A stretch of DNA of 28,239 nt from Betaproteobacteria bacterium (GCA_020028375.1 JAHZNX010000001.1:1-28239); one strand, 5' to 3'. Counted from the stretch's first letter, positions 8,041-16,149 are shown. Translations and numbers: made by a program. Notes: generated by a model not told the origin, from the letters alone.

Positions 8041-9809
8041 GTTTCCTCCCCTTCCCGCGTCAGCACGAAGCACACCATTCCAGGCTGGTTGGAGGCGAGC
8101 GCGAGGCGGTAGCCGAGCTGGGCCGCCTGCTTCGCGGAATGGTAGAGCCCCACGCCGAGCCCGCTCGGGGAGGGCACCGGCGCTTCGAACAGCTGCATTT
8201 CGGTGCTCTTCGCGATCGCGGCGCCATTGTCGCAGACCGTCAGCGTGCCGCCGCGCGCCACAGAAAGCGTCACCCGCACCTGAAGGCCCGTGCCGGCAGC
8301 CGACTTGTTGACGGCATTCTCGATCAGATTGTCGGCAACGCTGTCGAACAGTTCCGCGGGCAGGTTCAGGTCGCGCGGCGCGCCGTCCATCTGAAAATGG
8401 ATATTGCGCCCGGCATGGCGCTGGACCAGGCCCTCCCACCAGACCGCGGCACCCACGCGCGTCGGATCTGCCTGCTGCGGCGAGCGCAGCTTATCGAGCG
8501 TCGCGTTCAAGCGCTGGGTGATCTGCGGCAGCTGCCGCTGCATCAGCGCCTGCAGCCCCTGCGCCTGCTGCTCGCTGCTGCTGTCCACCGCCGCGCACAG
8601 CGAGCGCAGCGACTGCAGAAGGTTCTTGACGTCGTGCGTGAGCCGCGCGCCGGTCTCGTAGATAGCCTGGGTGTAAGCGCTCTGGCGCTGGACCTGCTCG
8701 CGGCGCTTTGCCTCGTAGAAGTGCCCGACCATCTGCGTGAGGAGCTTCAAGTGGAGCAGCACCGCCGGCGACAGCGACCAGCGCGTATAGATCCTGAGCC
8801 GCAGGTCCTGGAACGAAAATTCCGCGGAGTAGCCCGACTTGACGCCGTACTCGCCCTGGCCGAGGCGCGTTTCCCAGCGCAGCCCCGTCACCCAGGGCAG
8901 GTCGAGGATGTTCTCGAGGGACAGCGCGAGAAAGCGTTGCGGCTGGGTCTCCTGCTCGGCGAACTCCGCCAGGCGTTGCACCCAGCGCTCGAACGGCAGT
9001 CCCAGGCTCAGGAGATACTGCGAGAGGATATGGCCGAGGCCGGCGAAGCCGCCGCGCGGATTCCACAACCAGGATAGCGCCATCAGCACCACGGCGATCG
9101 CGAACAGCGTTTGTGCGAGGGCGAGGGGATAGTTGCCATGGCTCACCTGCTTGACGACGAAGCTCCCCAGGACCAGCGCGGCGACCAGCAAAAACAGGAT
9201 CACGCTGTAGAACAGATCGACGGCCAGCGGTACCGTGCTCCGGCTCGACTCGACCTGCGTCAGCAGGATCGCGATCGGAAATACGGGCAGCCCGTACTGC
9301 ACCAGCAGCACCGGCAGCAGGGATGGATGTGACTGCAGCAACGCGGGCCACGCCGCCACGCCATGCTGCGCCAGCCGGGCCGTCGCGTCCTCGATCGTCT
9401 GGTCGGCGAACAGGTGGGGCACCACCCACATCAGCAGCATCGACAGCAGATAAAGCGCGGCGAGCATCGACACCGTGCGCTGCCGCCGCTGGGCGATCCC
9501 GGGCACGGAGCCGCCGATCAGTCCGAACAGCACCGCCAGCCAGGCCGCCATCAGCCACCAGGTAGTCCATGCCGCGAGCAGAAAACCGACGATGACCACC
9601 AGGAAAACGTAGCGCGACTCGATGTCCACCTCGCCCCGCCATACCGGCTGCCACAACAGGAACAGACCGAAATGCGCCAGCAGGAGCGCGCGCGACCACC
9701 AGTCGGTGATTCCCCACGCGAGCGATGCGTGGAGCGCGAGCAGCATCAGGCCGAGCCACCACTGCGGGCGCACGGCGACGCGGAATTGCGTGGCGGCGAC
9801 TTCGCTCAC
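8037..9809 (-). CDS. Orphan multi-pass membrane sensor histidine kinase
   Basis: 590 aa. About eight hydrophobic segments lie between residues 18 and 247, so the sensor is probably embedded in the membrane. A cytoplasmic linker (about 250-370) follows, then the kinase core. The phospho-acceptor is His392 in ARLTHDVKNLLQSL. The ATP-binding domain has N-box DNLIENAVN (493-501), G1 box CDNGAAI (526-532) and G2 box GLGVGL (550-555). No response regulator is adjacent in this window, so its partner is elsewhere. It lacks a recognisable PAS domain, which argues against a plain PilS. Its place between two pilin loci makes pilus control possible but unproven. It is divergent from the ABC permease gene. 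Confidence 0.88.
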   Translation of the reverse strand: MSEVAATQFRVAVRPQWWLGLMLLALHASLAWGITDWWSRALLLAHFGLFLLWQPVWRGEVDIESRYVFLVVIVGFLLAAWTTWWLMAAWLAVLFGLIGGSVPGIAQRRQRTVSMLAALYLLSMLLMWVVPHLFADQTIEDATARLAQHGVAAWPALLQSHPSLLPVLLVQYGLPVFPIAILLTQVESSRSTVPLAVDLFYSVILFLLVAALVLGSFVVKQVSHGNYPLALAQTLFAIAVVLMALSWLWNPRGGFAGLGHILSQYLLSLGLPFERWVQRLAEFAEQETQPQRFLALSLENILDLPWVTGLRWETRLGQGEYGVKSGYSAEFSFQDLRLRIYTRWSLSPAVLLHLKLLTQMVGHFYEAKRREQVQRQSAYTQAIYETGARLTHDVKNLLQSLRSLCAAVDSSSEQQAQGLQALMQRQLPQITQRLNATLDKLRSPQQADPTRVGAAVWWEGLVQRHAGRNIHFQMDGAPRDLNLPAELFDSVADNLIENAVNKSAAGTGLQVRVTLSVARGGTLTVCDNGAAIAKSTEMQLFEAPVPSPSGLGVGLYHSAKQAAQLGYRLALASNQPGMVCFVLTREGEET

Positions 9810-9921
9810 GCAGGCGCCCGCGCGCAGCCTGCGCGGCGGGCGGTTTCGCTATACTGTCGGCGGATTTGCATCGGAGCTCGAAGCGTAAGCCGCGGCCGCT
9901 GCCGGACACAGCTATTGTGGC

Positions 9922-10692
9922 ATGGATTCCAGAATCGCAGCCATTGCGCGCTACACGTTGCTTGAGGCGCTGCGCACCCGCCTGGCAGCGCTGGTTTTGA
10001 TCACGCTGCTGCTCCTGCTGGCCGCCAGCTTTTTCGTCGAGACGATATCGGTCACGGAGGGCGAGAGGTTCCAGGCCGGCTTCTACGCCGCGAGCATGCG
10101 GCTCGCAGCCGTCTTCATCGCGGCCGTCTACGTCCTGGTGAGCATCACGCGCGAGTTCAACGACAAGAATCTCGACGTGCTGCTCGCGCTCGATTTGCCG
10201 CGCTCCCATTATGTCCTGGGCAAGCTCGCCGGCTTCCTCGCGATCGCCGTGCTGATCGCTGCCGCGGCCTCGCTGCCGCTCGCGTGGCTCGCCCCCGCGC
10301 CCGCCGTGTTGCAATGGGCGGGTTCGCTCGCGGCGGAACTCGCGATCGTCGTGGCGTTTGCGCTGTTCTGCGTCGTCACCTTCAACCAGCTCACGCCAGC
10401 GGCAAGCTTCGTCCTGGCCTTCTATGCCCTCGGCCGCGCGCTCACCGCGATACGCCTCATGAGCGCGCATCCGCTGACCGGTGCCGACACCTTCTCGCAT
10501 CAGGCTATCCAGTTCATGGTGGACGCGCTGGCGCTGGTCATGCCCGCGCTGGACATGTGGACCCAGACCGCGTGGCTGGTCAATCAGCCCGCTCCGTGGT
10601 CCGCCCTGCTCGAACTGGCGGGGTTGAGCGCGCTCTACGTCGCGTTGCTCGCCGGGGCTACGATGTTCGATTTCTACAGGAAGAACTTCTGA
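9922..10692 (+). CDS. ABC-2 type transporter permease
   Basis: 256 aa inner-membrane protein with about six membrane segments (22-40, 59-77, 101-122, 136-155, 158-175, 229-248). A cytoplasmic loop, REFNDKNLDVLLALDLPRS (77-95), is typical of ABC-2/NatB-like permeases that lack their own ATPase. No ATP-binding gene is next to it here; LptB is not a sensible partner, so the ATPase is presumably outside the window. The substrate cannot be inferred. The following gene is 22 bases downstream and probably co-transcribed. A TATACT hexamer at 9850-9855 could be a -10 element, but no -35 is visible. Confidence 0.8.
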   Translation: MDSRIAAIARYTLLEALRTRLAALVLITLLLLLAASFFVETISVTEGERFQAGFYAASMRLAAVFIAAVYVLVSITREFNDKNLDVLLALDLPRSHYVLGKLAGFLAIAVLIAAAASLPLAWLAPAPAVLQWAGSLAAELAIVVAFALFCVVTFNQLTPAASFVLAFYALGRALTAIRLMSAHPLTGADTFSHQAIQFMVDALALVMPALDMWTQTAWLVNQPAPWSALLELAGLSALYVALLAGATMFDFYRKNF

Positions 10693-10714
10693 GGGGATCT
10701 CTCAAGCATTCCTG

Positions 10715-11470
10715 ATGGCCCGCGAAACGAAGCATCGCCAGGAACGCGCGATCAGCGAGGTGCCGCGCTGGGTGCTGGCCCTGCTCGTCGCCGCGTTTTG
10801 CGCGCAGGTGACGTGGCAGGCGCTGCAGCCCCGTCCCAACGCGCGTGCCGAGGCGCTTGGTGTACCGCCTGCGCCCGCGCTGCTGCGGCCGCTCGCGCTG
10901 GGAGAGTCCATTGCGGCGGCCCAGCTCCTCACGCTTTACCTCCAGGCGTTCGACAACCAGCCGGGCGTGAGCATCCCGTTCCTCGAGCTGGACTATGCGC
11001 GCGTCATCGCCTGGCTCGCGACGATACTCGAGCTCGACCCCGTCGGGCAGTATCCCCTGCTGATGGCATCGCAGATCTACTCCCAGGTGCCGGACGCGGC
11101 AAAGCAACGCCGGATGTGCGAGTTCGTGCGCGACCAGTTCGATCGTGACCCCAACCGGCGCTGGCGCTGGCTTGCCCACTGTGCCATTCTGGCGAAGCAC
11201 CGATTCGGCGACGTGCGCCTCGCGCTTTCCTACGCCGAGGCCATCGCGCAGGGCGCGAGTCACGCCTCCAACTGGGCGCGCCAGATGCGCATATTCATAC
11301 TTGAGGACCTGGGGGAGCTCGAGGCCGCGAAGGTGCTGCTAGGGGGCCTGCTCGCGAGCGGCGAAGTCTCGGAGCCCAAGGAGGTCCAATTCCTGATGGG
11401 GCGGTTGAAAGAGCTTGAAGCTGCCGGAAAAGCGTCATCGCCGCCGGGAATTCGACAGCCGAAGCCCTGA
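10715..11470 (+). CDS. Unrecognised membrane-anchored alpha-helical (TPR-like) protein
   Basis: 251 aa. A charged N-terminus (MARETKHRQERAISEVPR) is followed by a single membrane segment at about 17-33 and an all-helical remainder. Repeating helix pairs near 90-125 and 150-235 (for example AKHRFGDVRLALSYAEAIAQ) look like tetratricopeptide-type repeats. The C-terminus is a Pro/Ser tail. It follows the permease by 22 bases, so it may be a scaffold or accessory protein of that transporter. I do not recognise the family and assign no function. Downstream is the AT-richer control region of the pilin. Confidence 0.6.
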   Translation: MARETKHRQERAISEVPRWVLALLVAAFCAQVTWQALQPRPNARAEALGVPPAPALLRPLALGESIAAAQLLTLYLQAFDNQPGVSIPFLELDYARVIAWLATILELDPVGQYPLLMASQIYSQVPDAAKQRRMCEFVRDQFDRDPNRRWRWLAHCAILAKHRFGDVRLALSYAEAIAQGASHASNWARQMRIFILEDLGELEAAKVLLGGLLASGEVSEPKEVQFLMGRLKELEAAGKASSPPGIRQPKP

Positions 11471-11558
11471 CCTTAAAAATATTTCCTTATCTTTCAAATA
11501 CTAAACCGATCAACCTCATCCAATTCTCCCCTGGCACATGCCTCGAAAAATGTCGTTA

Positions 11559-11574
11559 TTACATGGGGTTGTAA
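11559..11574. promoter_or_regulatory. Inverted repeat TTACA-N6-TGTAA upstream of pilin
   Basis: A perfect 5-base inverted repeat with a 6-base spacer. Its centre (11566.5) is 32 bases, about three DNA turns, upstream of the centre of the second inverted repeat, and about 113 bases upstream of the predicted sigma-54 start. It is a candidate activator site; the binding protein is unknown. Confidence 0.4.
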
Positions 11575-11590
11575 GATAAACCTCATGACC

Positions 11591-11606
11591 CGTGATATAT
11601 TTCACG
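11591..11606. promoter_or_regulatory. CRP/Vfr-type site CGTGA-N6-TCACG upstream of pilin
   Basis: A perfect inverted repeat, CGTGATATATTTCACG. It contains the GTGA-N6-TCAC core recognised by CRP-family regulators. It is centred about 81 bases upstream of the predicted sigma-54 start, a distance at which a sigma-54 activator could also bind. Whether a CRP-like protein or a sigma-54 activator uses it is not decidable from sequence. Confidence 0.5.
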
Positions 11607-11652
11607 CCGGAGTTGGAACTGTGGAGGAACGCGCGTCTCGGCCGTGGATTAA

Positions 11653-11669
11653 TTGGCACGGGACTTGCG
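11653..11669 (+). promoter_or_regulatory. Sigma-54 (RpoN) -24/-12 promoter of the pilin gene
   Basis: The sequence TTGGCACGGGACTTGCG fits the sigma-54 consensus TGGCACG-N4-TTGC exactly. The GG (11655-11656) and GC (11667-11668) doublets have the required spacing of 12. The predicted start is near 11680, giving a 28-base leader with GGAGGA at 11694-11699. RpoN-dependent pilin promoters, usually activated by PilR, are well known in Pseudomonas and relatives. RpoN itself is encoded at 18238 in this window. Confidence 0.9.
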
Positions 11670-11707
11670 TAATCCGTCCCCACCGGGGCTATCGGAGGAA
11701 ATGCGCC

Positions 11708-12394
11708 ATGCGTAAGCAAACCGGCTTCACCCTGATCGAGATCGCGATCGTGCTCGTGATCATCGGCCTTCTGCTGGGCGGCGTGCTGAAGGGCCAGGAG
11801 CTGATCACCAGCGCCCGCGTGCGCAACCTCATCTCCCAGCAGGACGGCGTCAAGGCCGCCTACTTCGGCTTCCTCGACCGCTTCCGCGCCCTGCCCGGCG
11901 ACTACAGCCAGGCCGTAGCCAATATCGCGCTCGTGACCACCAACGGGAATGGCAACGGCCAGATCCGCTCGATTGCCGCGGGCGATGTGGCAGACGAGTT
12001 CATCCTGGTGTGGGAGCACCTCTCGCGAGCGGGCTTCATCAACGGCAGTTATACCTACGCCGCGGGCGCCGAGTCCCCCGCGTCCGCGCCGACCAACCCT
12101 TATGCCCGCTACATCCAGGTGATCCAGGACGCCGTCTACGGTGCCGGCGGTGGAGCCGTGCGCCACAACATCAAGACCGGCAACCAGATATCGTCTGAAA
12201 TCCTGGCCGAAATCGATCGCAAGGTCGATGACGGTAATCCCGTGCTGGGCGTGTTCCAGTTTTCGACCTACCCCGGCGGCACCGGGGCTTCTGCTGGTAT
12301 CGCACCAACAGGCCCCGGCGCGGGCACGTGCTATACCGGCACGACCTGGACCGCACCCACAGTCCCCAATTGCGGCGGGGCGAGCCTGCTCTAA
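11708..12394 (+). CDS. Type IV major-pilin-like prepilin (sigma-54 controlled)
   Basis: 228 aa. The leader is short, MRKQTG, followed by FTLIEIAIVLVIIGLLLGG; cleavage is predicted after Gly6, with Glu at +5 of the mature protein. The mature N-terminal helix is canonical. Two cysteines near the C-terminus (GTCYTG and PNCGG) can form the usual pilin disulphide loop. The start at 11708 is fixed by the six-residue leader and a strong GGAGGA 8 bases upstream; a longer in-frame extension from 11585 would run across the sigma-54 promoter. It is a single-gene unit with its own promoter and terminator, unlike the pseudopilins at 5962-8040. The mature length (about 222 aa) is longer than classical PilA (~150). 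Confidence 0.88.
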   Translation: MRKQTGFTLIEIAIVLVIIGLLLGGVLKGQELITSARVRNLISQQDGVKAAYFGFLDRFRALPGDYSQAVANIALVTTNGNGNGQIRSIAAGDVADEFILVWEHLSRAGFINGSYTYAAGAESPASAPTNPYARYIQVIQDAVYGAGGGAVRHNIKTGNQISSEILAEIDRKVDDGNPVLGVFQFSTYPGGTGASAGIAPTGPGAGTCYTGTTWTAPTVPNCGGASLL

Positions 12395-12420
12395 GGAAAA
12401 TCCCGCAGGCTTATCGGAGA

Positions 12421-12447
12421 AAAGCCCGCGGACCCGCGGGCTTTCTT
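12421..12447. terminator. Bidirectional intrinsic terminator between pilin and antiporter genes
   Basis: A perfect 10-bp stem, AAAGCCCGCG (12421-12430) with CGCGGGCTTT (12435-12444), closes a 4-base loop. T-rich sequence follows on the + side, and the A-rich flank acts likewise on the - side. It sits between convergent genes, and the antiporter's stop codon (12446-12448) lies right at its edge. Confidence 0.88.
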
Positions 12448-14434
12448 ATCCCTGCAACAGCCTGATCTCGGCCGCAGCGAGCTCCTGCTCGGCGCCGAGC
12501 AGCACCAGCACATCGCCCTCTTCGATCCGGGTATCCGGCTCGGGCGCCACCCCGCGGATGTTGCGCCGGCGGACCGCGGTCACCTCGACGCCGATTGCTT
12601 CCAGGCCAATTGCGCCGAGCGTCCTGCCCACCGCCGCTGCGCCCGGCGCGATCGTGACCGAGTGCAACCGCGGCTGTTCCGCCTCGCTCCCGCTGCCCGT
12701 TTCGTCGGTGATCCCGCGGAAAAATCCGCGGAACAGGCTGTAGCGCTGCTCCCGCGTCTCGCGAATGCGCGCAAGCACACGGTTGAGCGGCACCCCCAGC
12801 AGCATCAGCGCGGTCGAGGCGAGTATGAGGCTCCCCTCCATGACCTCGGCGACGACCTCCGCCGCGCCGGCTACCTTCAGGCGGTCGATGTCGGAGTCGT
12901 CGCGCGTGCGCACCACCACCGGCAGCTCCGGCCGCAGCTCCCGCACGTGGCCGAGGATGCGCAGCGCGGAGGCCGTATCCGCGTAAGTGATCGCGAGCGC
13001 CTTCGCCCGCAGCAGCCCCGCCGCGACCAGCACCTCGCGGCGCGCGGCATCCCCGAACACCACGCTCTCGCCCGCCGCCGCCGCCTCGCGGATGCGCTGC
13101 GGATCGACGTCGAGCGCGATGAACGGGATCGATTCCTGCTCCAGCAGCCGCGCCAGGTTCTGCCCGCTGCGCCCGTAGCCGCAGATGACCACATGCTGTT
13201 CGGCGGCCATGGACTGCACCGCGATGTTGTGGAGTTGCATCGCCCGGTGCACCCAGTCGGAGCGCACCCAGCCGCGGGCAACGCGCTCGCTGTGCTCAAC
13301 GAGAAAGGGCGTCGCCATCATGGACAGCAGCATCGCGGCGAGCACCGGCTGCATGATCTCGCCGGTCACCAGCCCGAGACCATGGGACTGGGCCAGCAGC
13401 ACGAAGCCGAACTCCCCGCATGCGGCGAGCGCCAGCCCCACGCGCAGCGCCACCGTAACGTCGGCGCCGAACGCGAGACTCAGGCCGATGATGACTGACG
13501 CCTTCAGCACCAGCAACGCGGCCAGCAGCAGCATGATCCAGTGCGCCTGCCCGAGCACCAGCTGCAGGTCGAGCATCATGCCGATGGTGACGAAGAACAG
13601 CCCCAGAAGGACGTCGCGGAACGGCCGGATATCCACTTCCACCTGGTAGCGGTACTCGGTCTCGGAGATGAGCGCCCCGGCAAGGAAGGCGCCGAGCGCG
13701 AGGGACAGCCCCGCGAGCTCGGTTGCGTAGGCAAGCCCGAGCGTGATCAGAAGCACGTTGAGCACGAAGAGCTCGGCGGACTTCTGCCGCGCGATGAGAT
13801 GGAACCAGCCACGCATCAGCCGCTGGCCAAGGAAGAGCAGCAACGCCAGCACTGCCGCCGCCTTGGCGAACGCAAGCCCGAGGTTAACCGCGAGCGTCTC
13901 CGCGCCGGCCGCGAGCGCCGGTGCAATGATCAGCAGCGGCACCACCGCGAGGTCCTGCGCGAGCAGGATGCCGATGATTCTCCGGCCATGCGACGAGTTG
14001 AGCTCGAGGCGCTCGGCGAGCAGCTTGGCGAGGATCGCGGTGGATGACATCGCCACTACGCCGCCGAGCACCAATCCCGCCCGCCACTCGACGCCGAGCG
14101 CGGCGGCAGCCGTCCATACGAGCAGGAGGGTCACAACCACCTGGACGGCACCCAGGCCGAACACGATGCGGCGCATGGTGACGAGCTTGGGCAAGCTGAA
14201 TTCCAGACCGATGCTGAACATCAGGAACACCACGCCGATCTCGGCCAGCTGGCGCACCGCCACCGTGTCGGGGATCCAGGCCAGCGCGTGCGGCCCGATC
14301 GCGACGCCGACGATCAGGTAGCCGAGCAGCGGCGGGAGCCGCAGCGACCGGAACACCACCACCACCAACACCGCGGTGGCGAGCAGTATCAGAACGGATT
14401 GCAGCAGCGAATGCATGAATGAATCATGCCTCAT
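12446..14434 (-). CDS. KefB/KefC-type CPA2 monovalent cation:proton antiporter
   Basis: 662 aa inner-membrane protein. The N-terminal ~380 residues form the multi-helix Na+/H+-exchanger fold, including RLPPLLGYLIVGVAIGP (32-48) and the ion-binding Gln-Asp pair in LLAQDLAVVP (157-166). Next is an NAD-binding TrkA-N/RCK domain starting VVICGYGRSGQN (415-426). After it comes a TrkA-C domain (about 585-660), ending in EEGDVLVLLGAEQEL. This architecture is that of glutathione- or nucleotide-gated K+/H+ antiporters; substrate ions are inferred. The start is ATG 14434, with a second ATG at 14416 (MHSLLQ) equally plausible. It is divergent from kdsD, with 64 bases between them. Confidence 0.88.
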   Translation of the reverse strand: MRHDSFMHSLLQSVLILLATAVLVVVVFRSLRLPPLLGYLIVGVAIGPHALAWIPDTVAVRQLAEIGVVFLMFSIGLEFSLPKLVTMRRIVFGLGAVQVVVTLLLVWTAAAALGVEWRAGLVLGGVVAMSSTAILAKLLAERLELNSSHGRRIIGILLAQDLAVVPLLIIAPALAAGAETLAVNLGLAFAKAAAVLALLLFLGQRLMRGWFHLIARQKSAELFVLNVLLITLGLAYATELAGLSLALGAFLAGALISETEYRYQVEVDIRPFRDVLLGLFFVTIGMMLDLQLVLGQAHWIMLLLAALLVLKASVIIGLSLAFGADVTVALRVGLALAACGEFGFVLLAQSHGLGLVTGEIMQPVLAAMLLSMMATPFLVEHSERVARGWVRSDWVHRAMQLHNIAVQSMAAEQHVVICGYGRSGQNLARLLEQESIPFIALDVDPQRIREAAAAGESVVFGDAARREVLVAAGLLRAKALAITYADTASALRILGHVRELRPELPVVVRTRDDSDIDRLKVAGAAEVVAEVMEGSLILASTALMLLGVPLNRVLARIRETREQRYSLFRGFFRGITDETGSGSEAEQPRLHSVTIAPGAAAVGRTLGAIGLEAIGVEVTAVRRRNIRGVAPEPDTRIEEGDVLVLLGAEQELAAAEIRLLQG

Positions 14435-14480
14435 CGCATACGAATTGCAAGGCGAACGCGGCGGGAAACGCGTCTGATTC

Positions 14481-14489
14481 TGCTATACT
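14481..14489 (+). promoter_or_regulatory. Extended -10 promoter of kdsD
   Basis: TG-C-TATACT forms an extended -10 element (TG at 14481-14482, TATACT at 14484-14489) with no evident -35. The predicted start is near 14496, only 3 bases before the kdsD ATG, so the message would be nearly leaderless. Confidence 0.55.
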
Positions 14490-14498
14490 TTCCCCGCA

Positions 14499-15503
14499 AT
14501 GAAGACGGCATCGAGCAGCGCCGGCCGCGCTTCCCGTGACGACGCAGCGCTGGCCATCGCGCGCGAAGTGCTGGAGATCGAAGCCAAGGCCGTCGCCGAC
14601 CTGATCGGCAAGCTCGACGGGCGCTTTGCCCAGGCGGTGGAGACCATCCTGAACTGCCGCGGCCGCGTCGTGGTGAGCGGCATGGGGAAGTCCGGGCACA
14701 TCGCGCGCAAGATCGCATCCACCCTGGCGAGCACCGGCACCCCCGCGTACTTCGTCCACCCGGCGGAAGCGAGCCACGGCGATCTCGGCATGGTCGCGCG
14801 CGACGATGTTTTCATCGCACTCTCGAATTCCGGCGAAAGCGACGAGCTGCTGGCGATCATCCCGCTCATCAAGCGCCAGGGCGCGAAGCTCATCGCGATG
14901 ACCGGCAACCCGCAGTCCGCGCTCGCGCGCGAGGCCGACGTCCACCTCTACGCCGGGGCGGAAAAGGAAGCCTGCCCGCTCAACCTGGCGCCGACCGCGA
15001 GCACGACCGCGGCCCTTGCCCTGGGCGACGCGCTCGCCCTTGCCCTGATGCAGGCGAAGGGATTTACCCGCGACGAGTTTGCGGCCGCGCATCCCGGCGG
15101 CATGCTCGGGCGGAGGCTCCTCACCCACGTTCGCGACGTGATGCGCACCGGGGAGAACGCCCCGCGCGTCGCGCACACCGCCACCGCCCTGGAGGGCATG
15201 CTCGAGGTCTCGCGAGGGAGGATGGGCATGACCGTCATACTGGACGGGGAAGGACGCGTCATCGGCATCTTCACCGACGGAGACCTGCGCCGCAGCCTGG
15301 AGAAGGGCGTGGACCTGCGCCTCACCCCCGTCACCAAGGTCATGACGCGGGGGCCGCGTACCATCGGCCCCGGGAAGCTTGCCGCGGAGGCGGTCGAGAT
15401 CATGGAGCGCTTCAAGATCAACCAGCTGGTCGTGGTCGACGATGACGGAAAGCTGCTGGGCGCGCTCAACATGCACGATTTGTTCCGTGCCAAGGTGATC
15501 TAG
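14499..15503 (+). CDS. kdsD: D-arabinose 5-phosphate isomerase
   Basis: Converts D-ribulose 5-phosphate to D-arabinose 5-phosphate, the first committed step towards Kdo for lipopolysaccharide. It is a 334-aa cytoplasmic protein. A SIS domain covers about 45-180, with GMGKSGHIARK (61-71), HPAEASHGDLGMV (87-99), SNSGES (109-114) and KEACPL (156-161). Two CBS domains cover about 210-334, with GIFTDGDLRR (256-265) and NMHDLFRA (324-331). The match to E. coli KdsD is close along its whole length. kdsC follows after the repeat-filled gap, and the LPS transport genes follow that. The ATG at 14499 has no ribosome-binding site, consistent with a near-leaderless transcript. The TAG stop contributes the first G of repeat site C. 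Confidence 0.95.
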   Translation: MKTASSSAGRASRDDAALAIAREVLEIEAKAVADLIGKLDGRFAQAVETILNCRGRVVVSGMGKSGHIARKIASTLASTGTPAYFVHPAEASHGDLGMVARDDVFIALSNSGESDELLAIIPLIKRQGAKLIAMTGNPQSALAREADVHLYAGAEKEACPLNLAPTASTTAALALGDALALALMQAKGFTRDEFAAAHPGGMLGRRLLTHVRDVMRTGENAPRVAHTATALEGMLEVSRGRMGMTVILDGEGRVIGIFTDGDLRRSLEKGVDLRLTPVTKVMTRGPRTIGPGKLAAEAVEIMERFKINQLVVVDDDGKLLGALNMHDLFRAKVI

Positions 15504-15597
15504 TTTCGAGTTGCGAGTTTCCAGTTTCCAGTTTTGCTGCCGTGCCGAACGAGTGGTGCCGTTAACTCGAAACTGGAAACTCGAAACTGGAAACTGA
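15503..15597. repeat. Heptad inverted repeat site C between kdsD and kdsC
   Basis: The left arm is five consecutive 7-base units on the + strand from 15503 to 15537: GTTTCGA, GTTGCGA, GTTTCCA (twice) and GTTTTGC. The first G is the last base of the kdsD stop codon. The right arm, read on the - strand over about 15562-15597, alternates GTTTCCA and GTTTCGA. The arms can pair (about 18 of 19 bases between 15515-15533 and 15566-15584) around a ~30-base loop. The right arm stops 3 bases before the kdsC ATG and leaves no room for a normal ribosome-binding site. Confidence 0.85.
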
Positions 15598-15600
15598 ATA

Positions 15601-16149
15601 ATGCAGGACATCTACGAACGGGCGAGAAAGGTCCGGGTCGCCATCTTCGACGTCGACGGCGTGCTGACGGACGGCGCGCTCTACTACGCGGACTCGGGCA
15701 AGGAGCTGAAGGCGTTCAGCGTTCACGACGGCCATGGCATCAGGATGCTCAAGGAATGCGGCGTGGCGGCTGCGATCATCAGCAGCCGCAGCTCCGGTGC
15801 CCTGGAAGCACGCGCGCGCAATCTCGGAATCGAGCTGCTGTTCCAGGGCGCCGCGGACAAGCTCGCCGCGTTCAGCGAGCTGCTCGGCCGCTGCGGCGTC
15901 GCCGCGGAGGCCTGCGCCTGCGTCGGCGACGATATCGTGGACGTTCCGGTGATGGAGCGCTGCGGATTGGCGGTGGCGGTACCCGACGCGCCGGCTGCGG
16001 TGCGCCGGCGGGCGCAATACGTCACCCGCGCCCGCGGCGGGCGCGGCGCGGTGCGCGAAATCTGCGAGATCATCCTGCACGCGCAGGGTTCCCGCCTTGC
16101 GCGGCCTGCCGGGTTCGCCGACCGGCGGGGTACGGGAACGCGGGGATGA
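15601..16149 (+). CDS. kdsC: 3-deoxy-D-manno-octulosonate 8-phosphate phosphatase
   Basis: Removes the phosphate from Kdo 8-phosphate, the third step of Kdo synthesis. It is a 182-aa HAD-family C0-type enzyme without a cap domain, active as a tetramer. Motif I is DVDGVLTDG (17-25, nucleophile Asp17 and Asp19), motif II is ISSRSS (60-65), the conserved lysine is Lys87, and motif III is GDDIVDVPV (109-117). The family ends near residue 163; here about 20 further Arg/Gly-rich residues follow, translated through the overlap with lptC. The ATGA overlap with lptC implies coupled translation. Confidence 0.94.
   Translation: MQDIYERARKVRVAIFDVDGVLTDGALYYADSGKELKAFSVHDGHGIRMLKECGVAAAIISSRSSGALEARARNLGIELLFQGAADKLAAFSELLGRCGVAAEACACVGDDIVDVPVMERCGLAVAVPDAPAAVRRRAQYVTRARGGRGAVREICEIILHAQGSRLARPAGFADRRGTGTRG

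Noticed and set aside
9850..9855. TATACT as the promoter of the ABC permease gene
   Set aside because: No -35 and no extended -10 were found at a suitable distance, so it is not listed as a promoter.
8491..10500. Long - strand open frame of 669 codons over the kinase and permease genes
   Set aside because: It overlaps the histidine kinase in another frame and the permease antisense. Its composition is Arg/Ala/Gly-rich with no motif, typical of shadow frames in GC-rich DNA.
11531..11548. CTGGCACATGCC as a second sigma-54 promoter
   Set aside because: The -24-like TGGCAC is present but there is no GC doublet with TTGC at the required 12-base distance.
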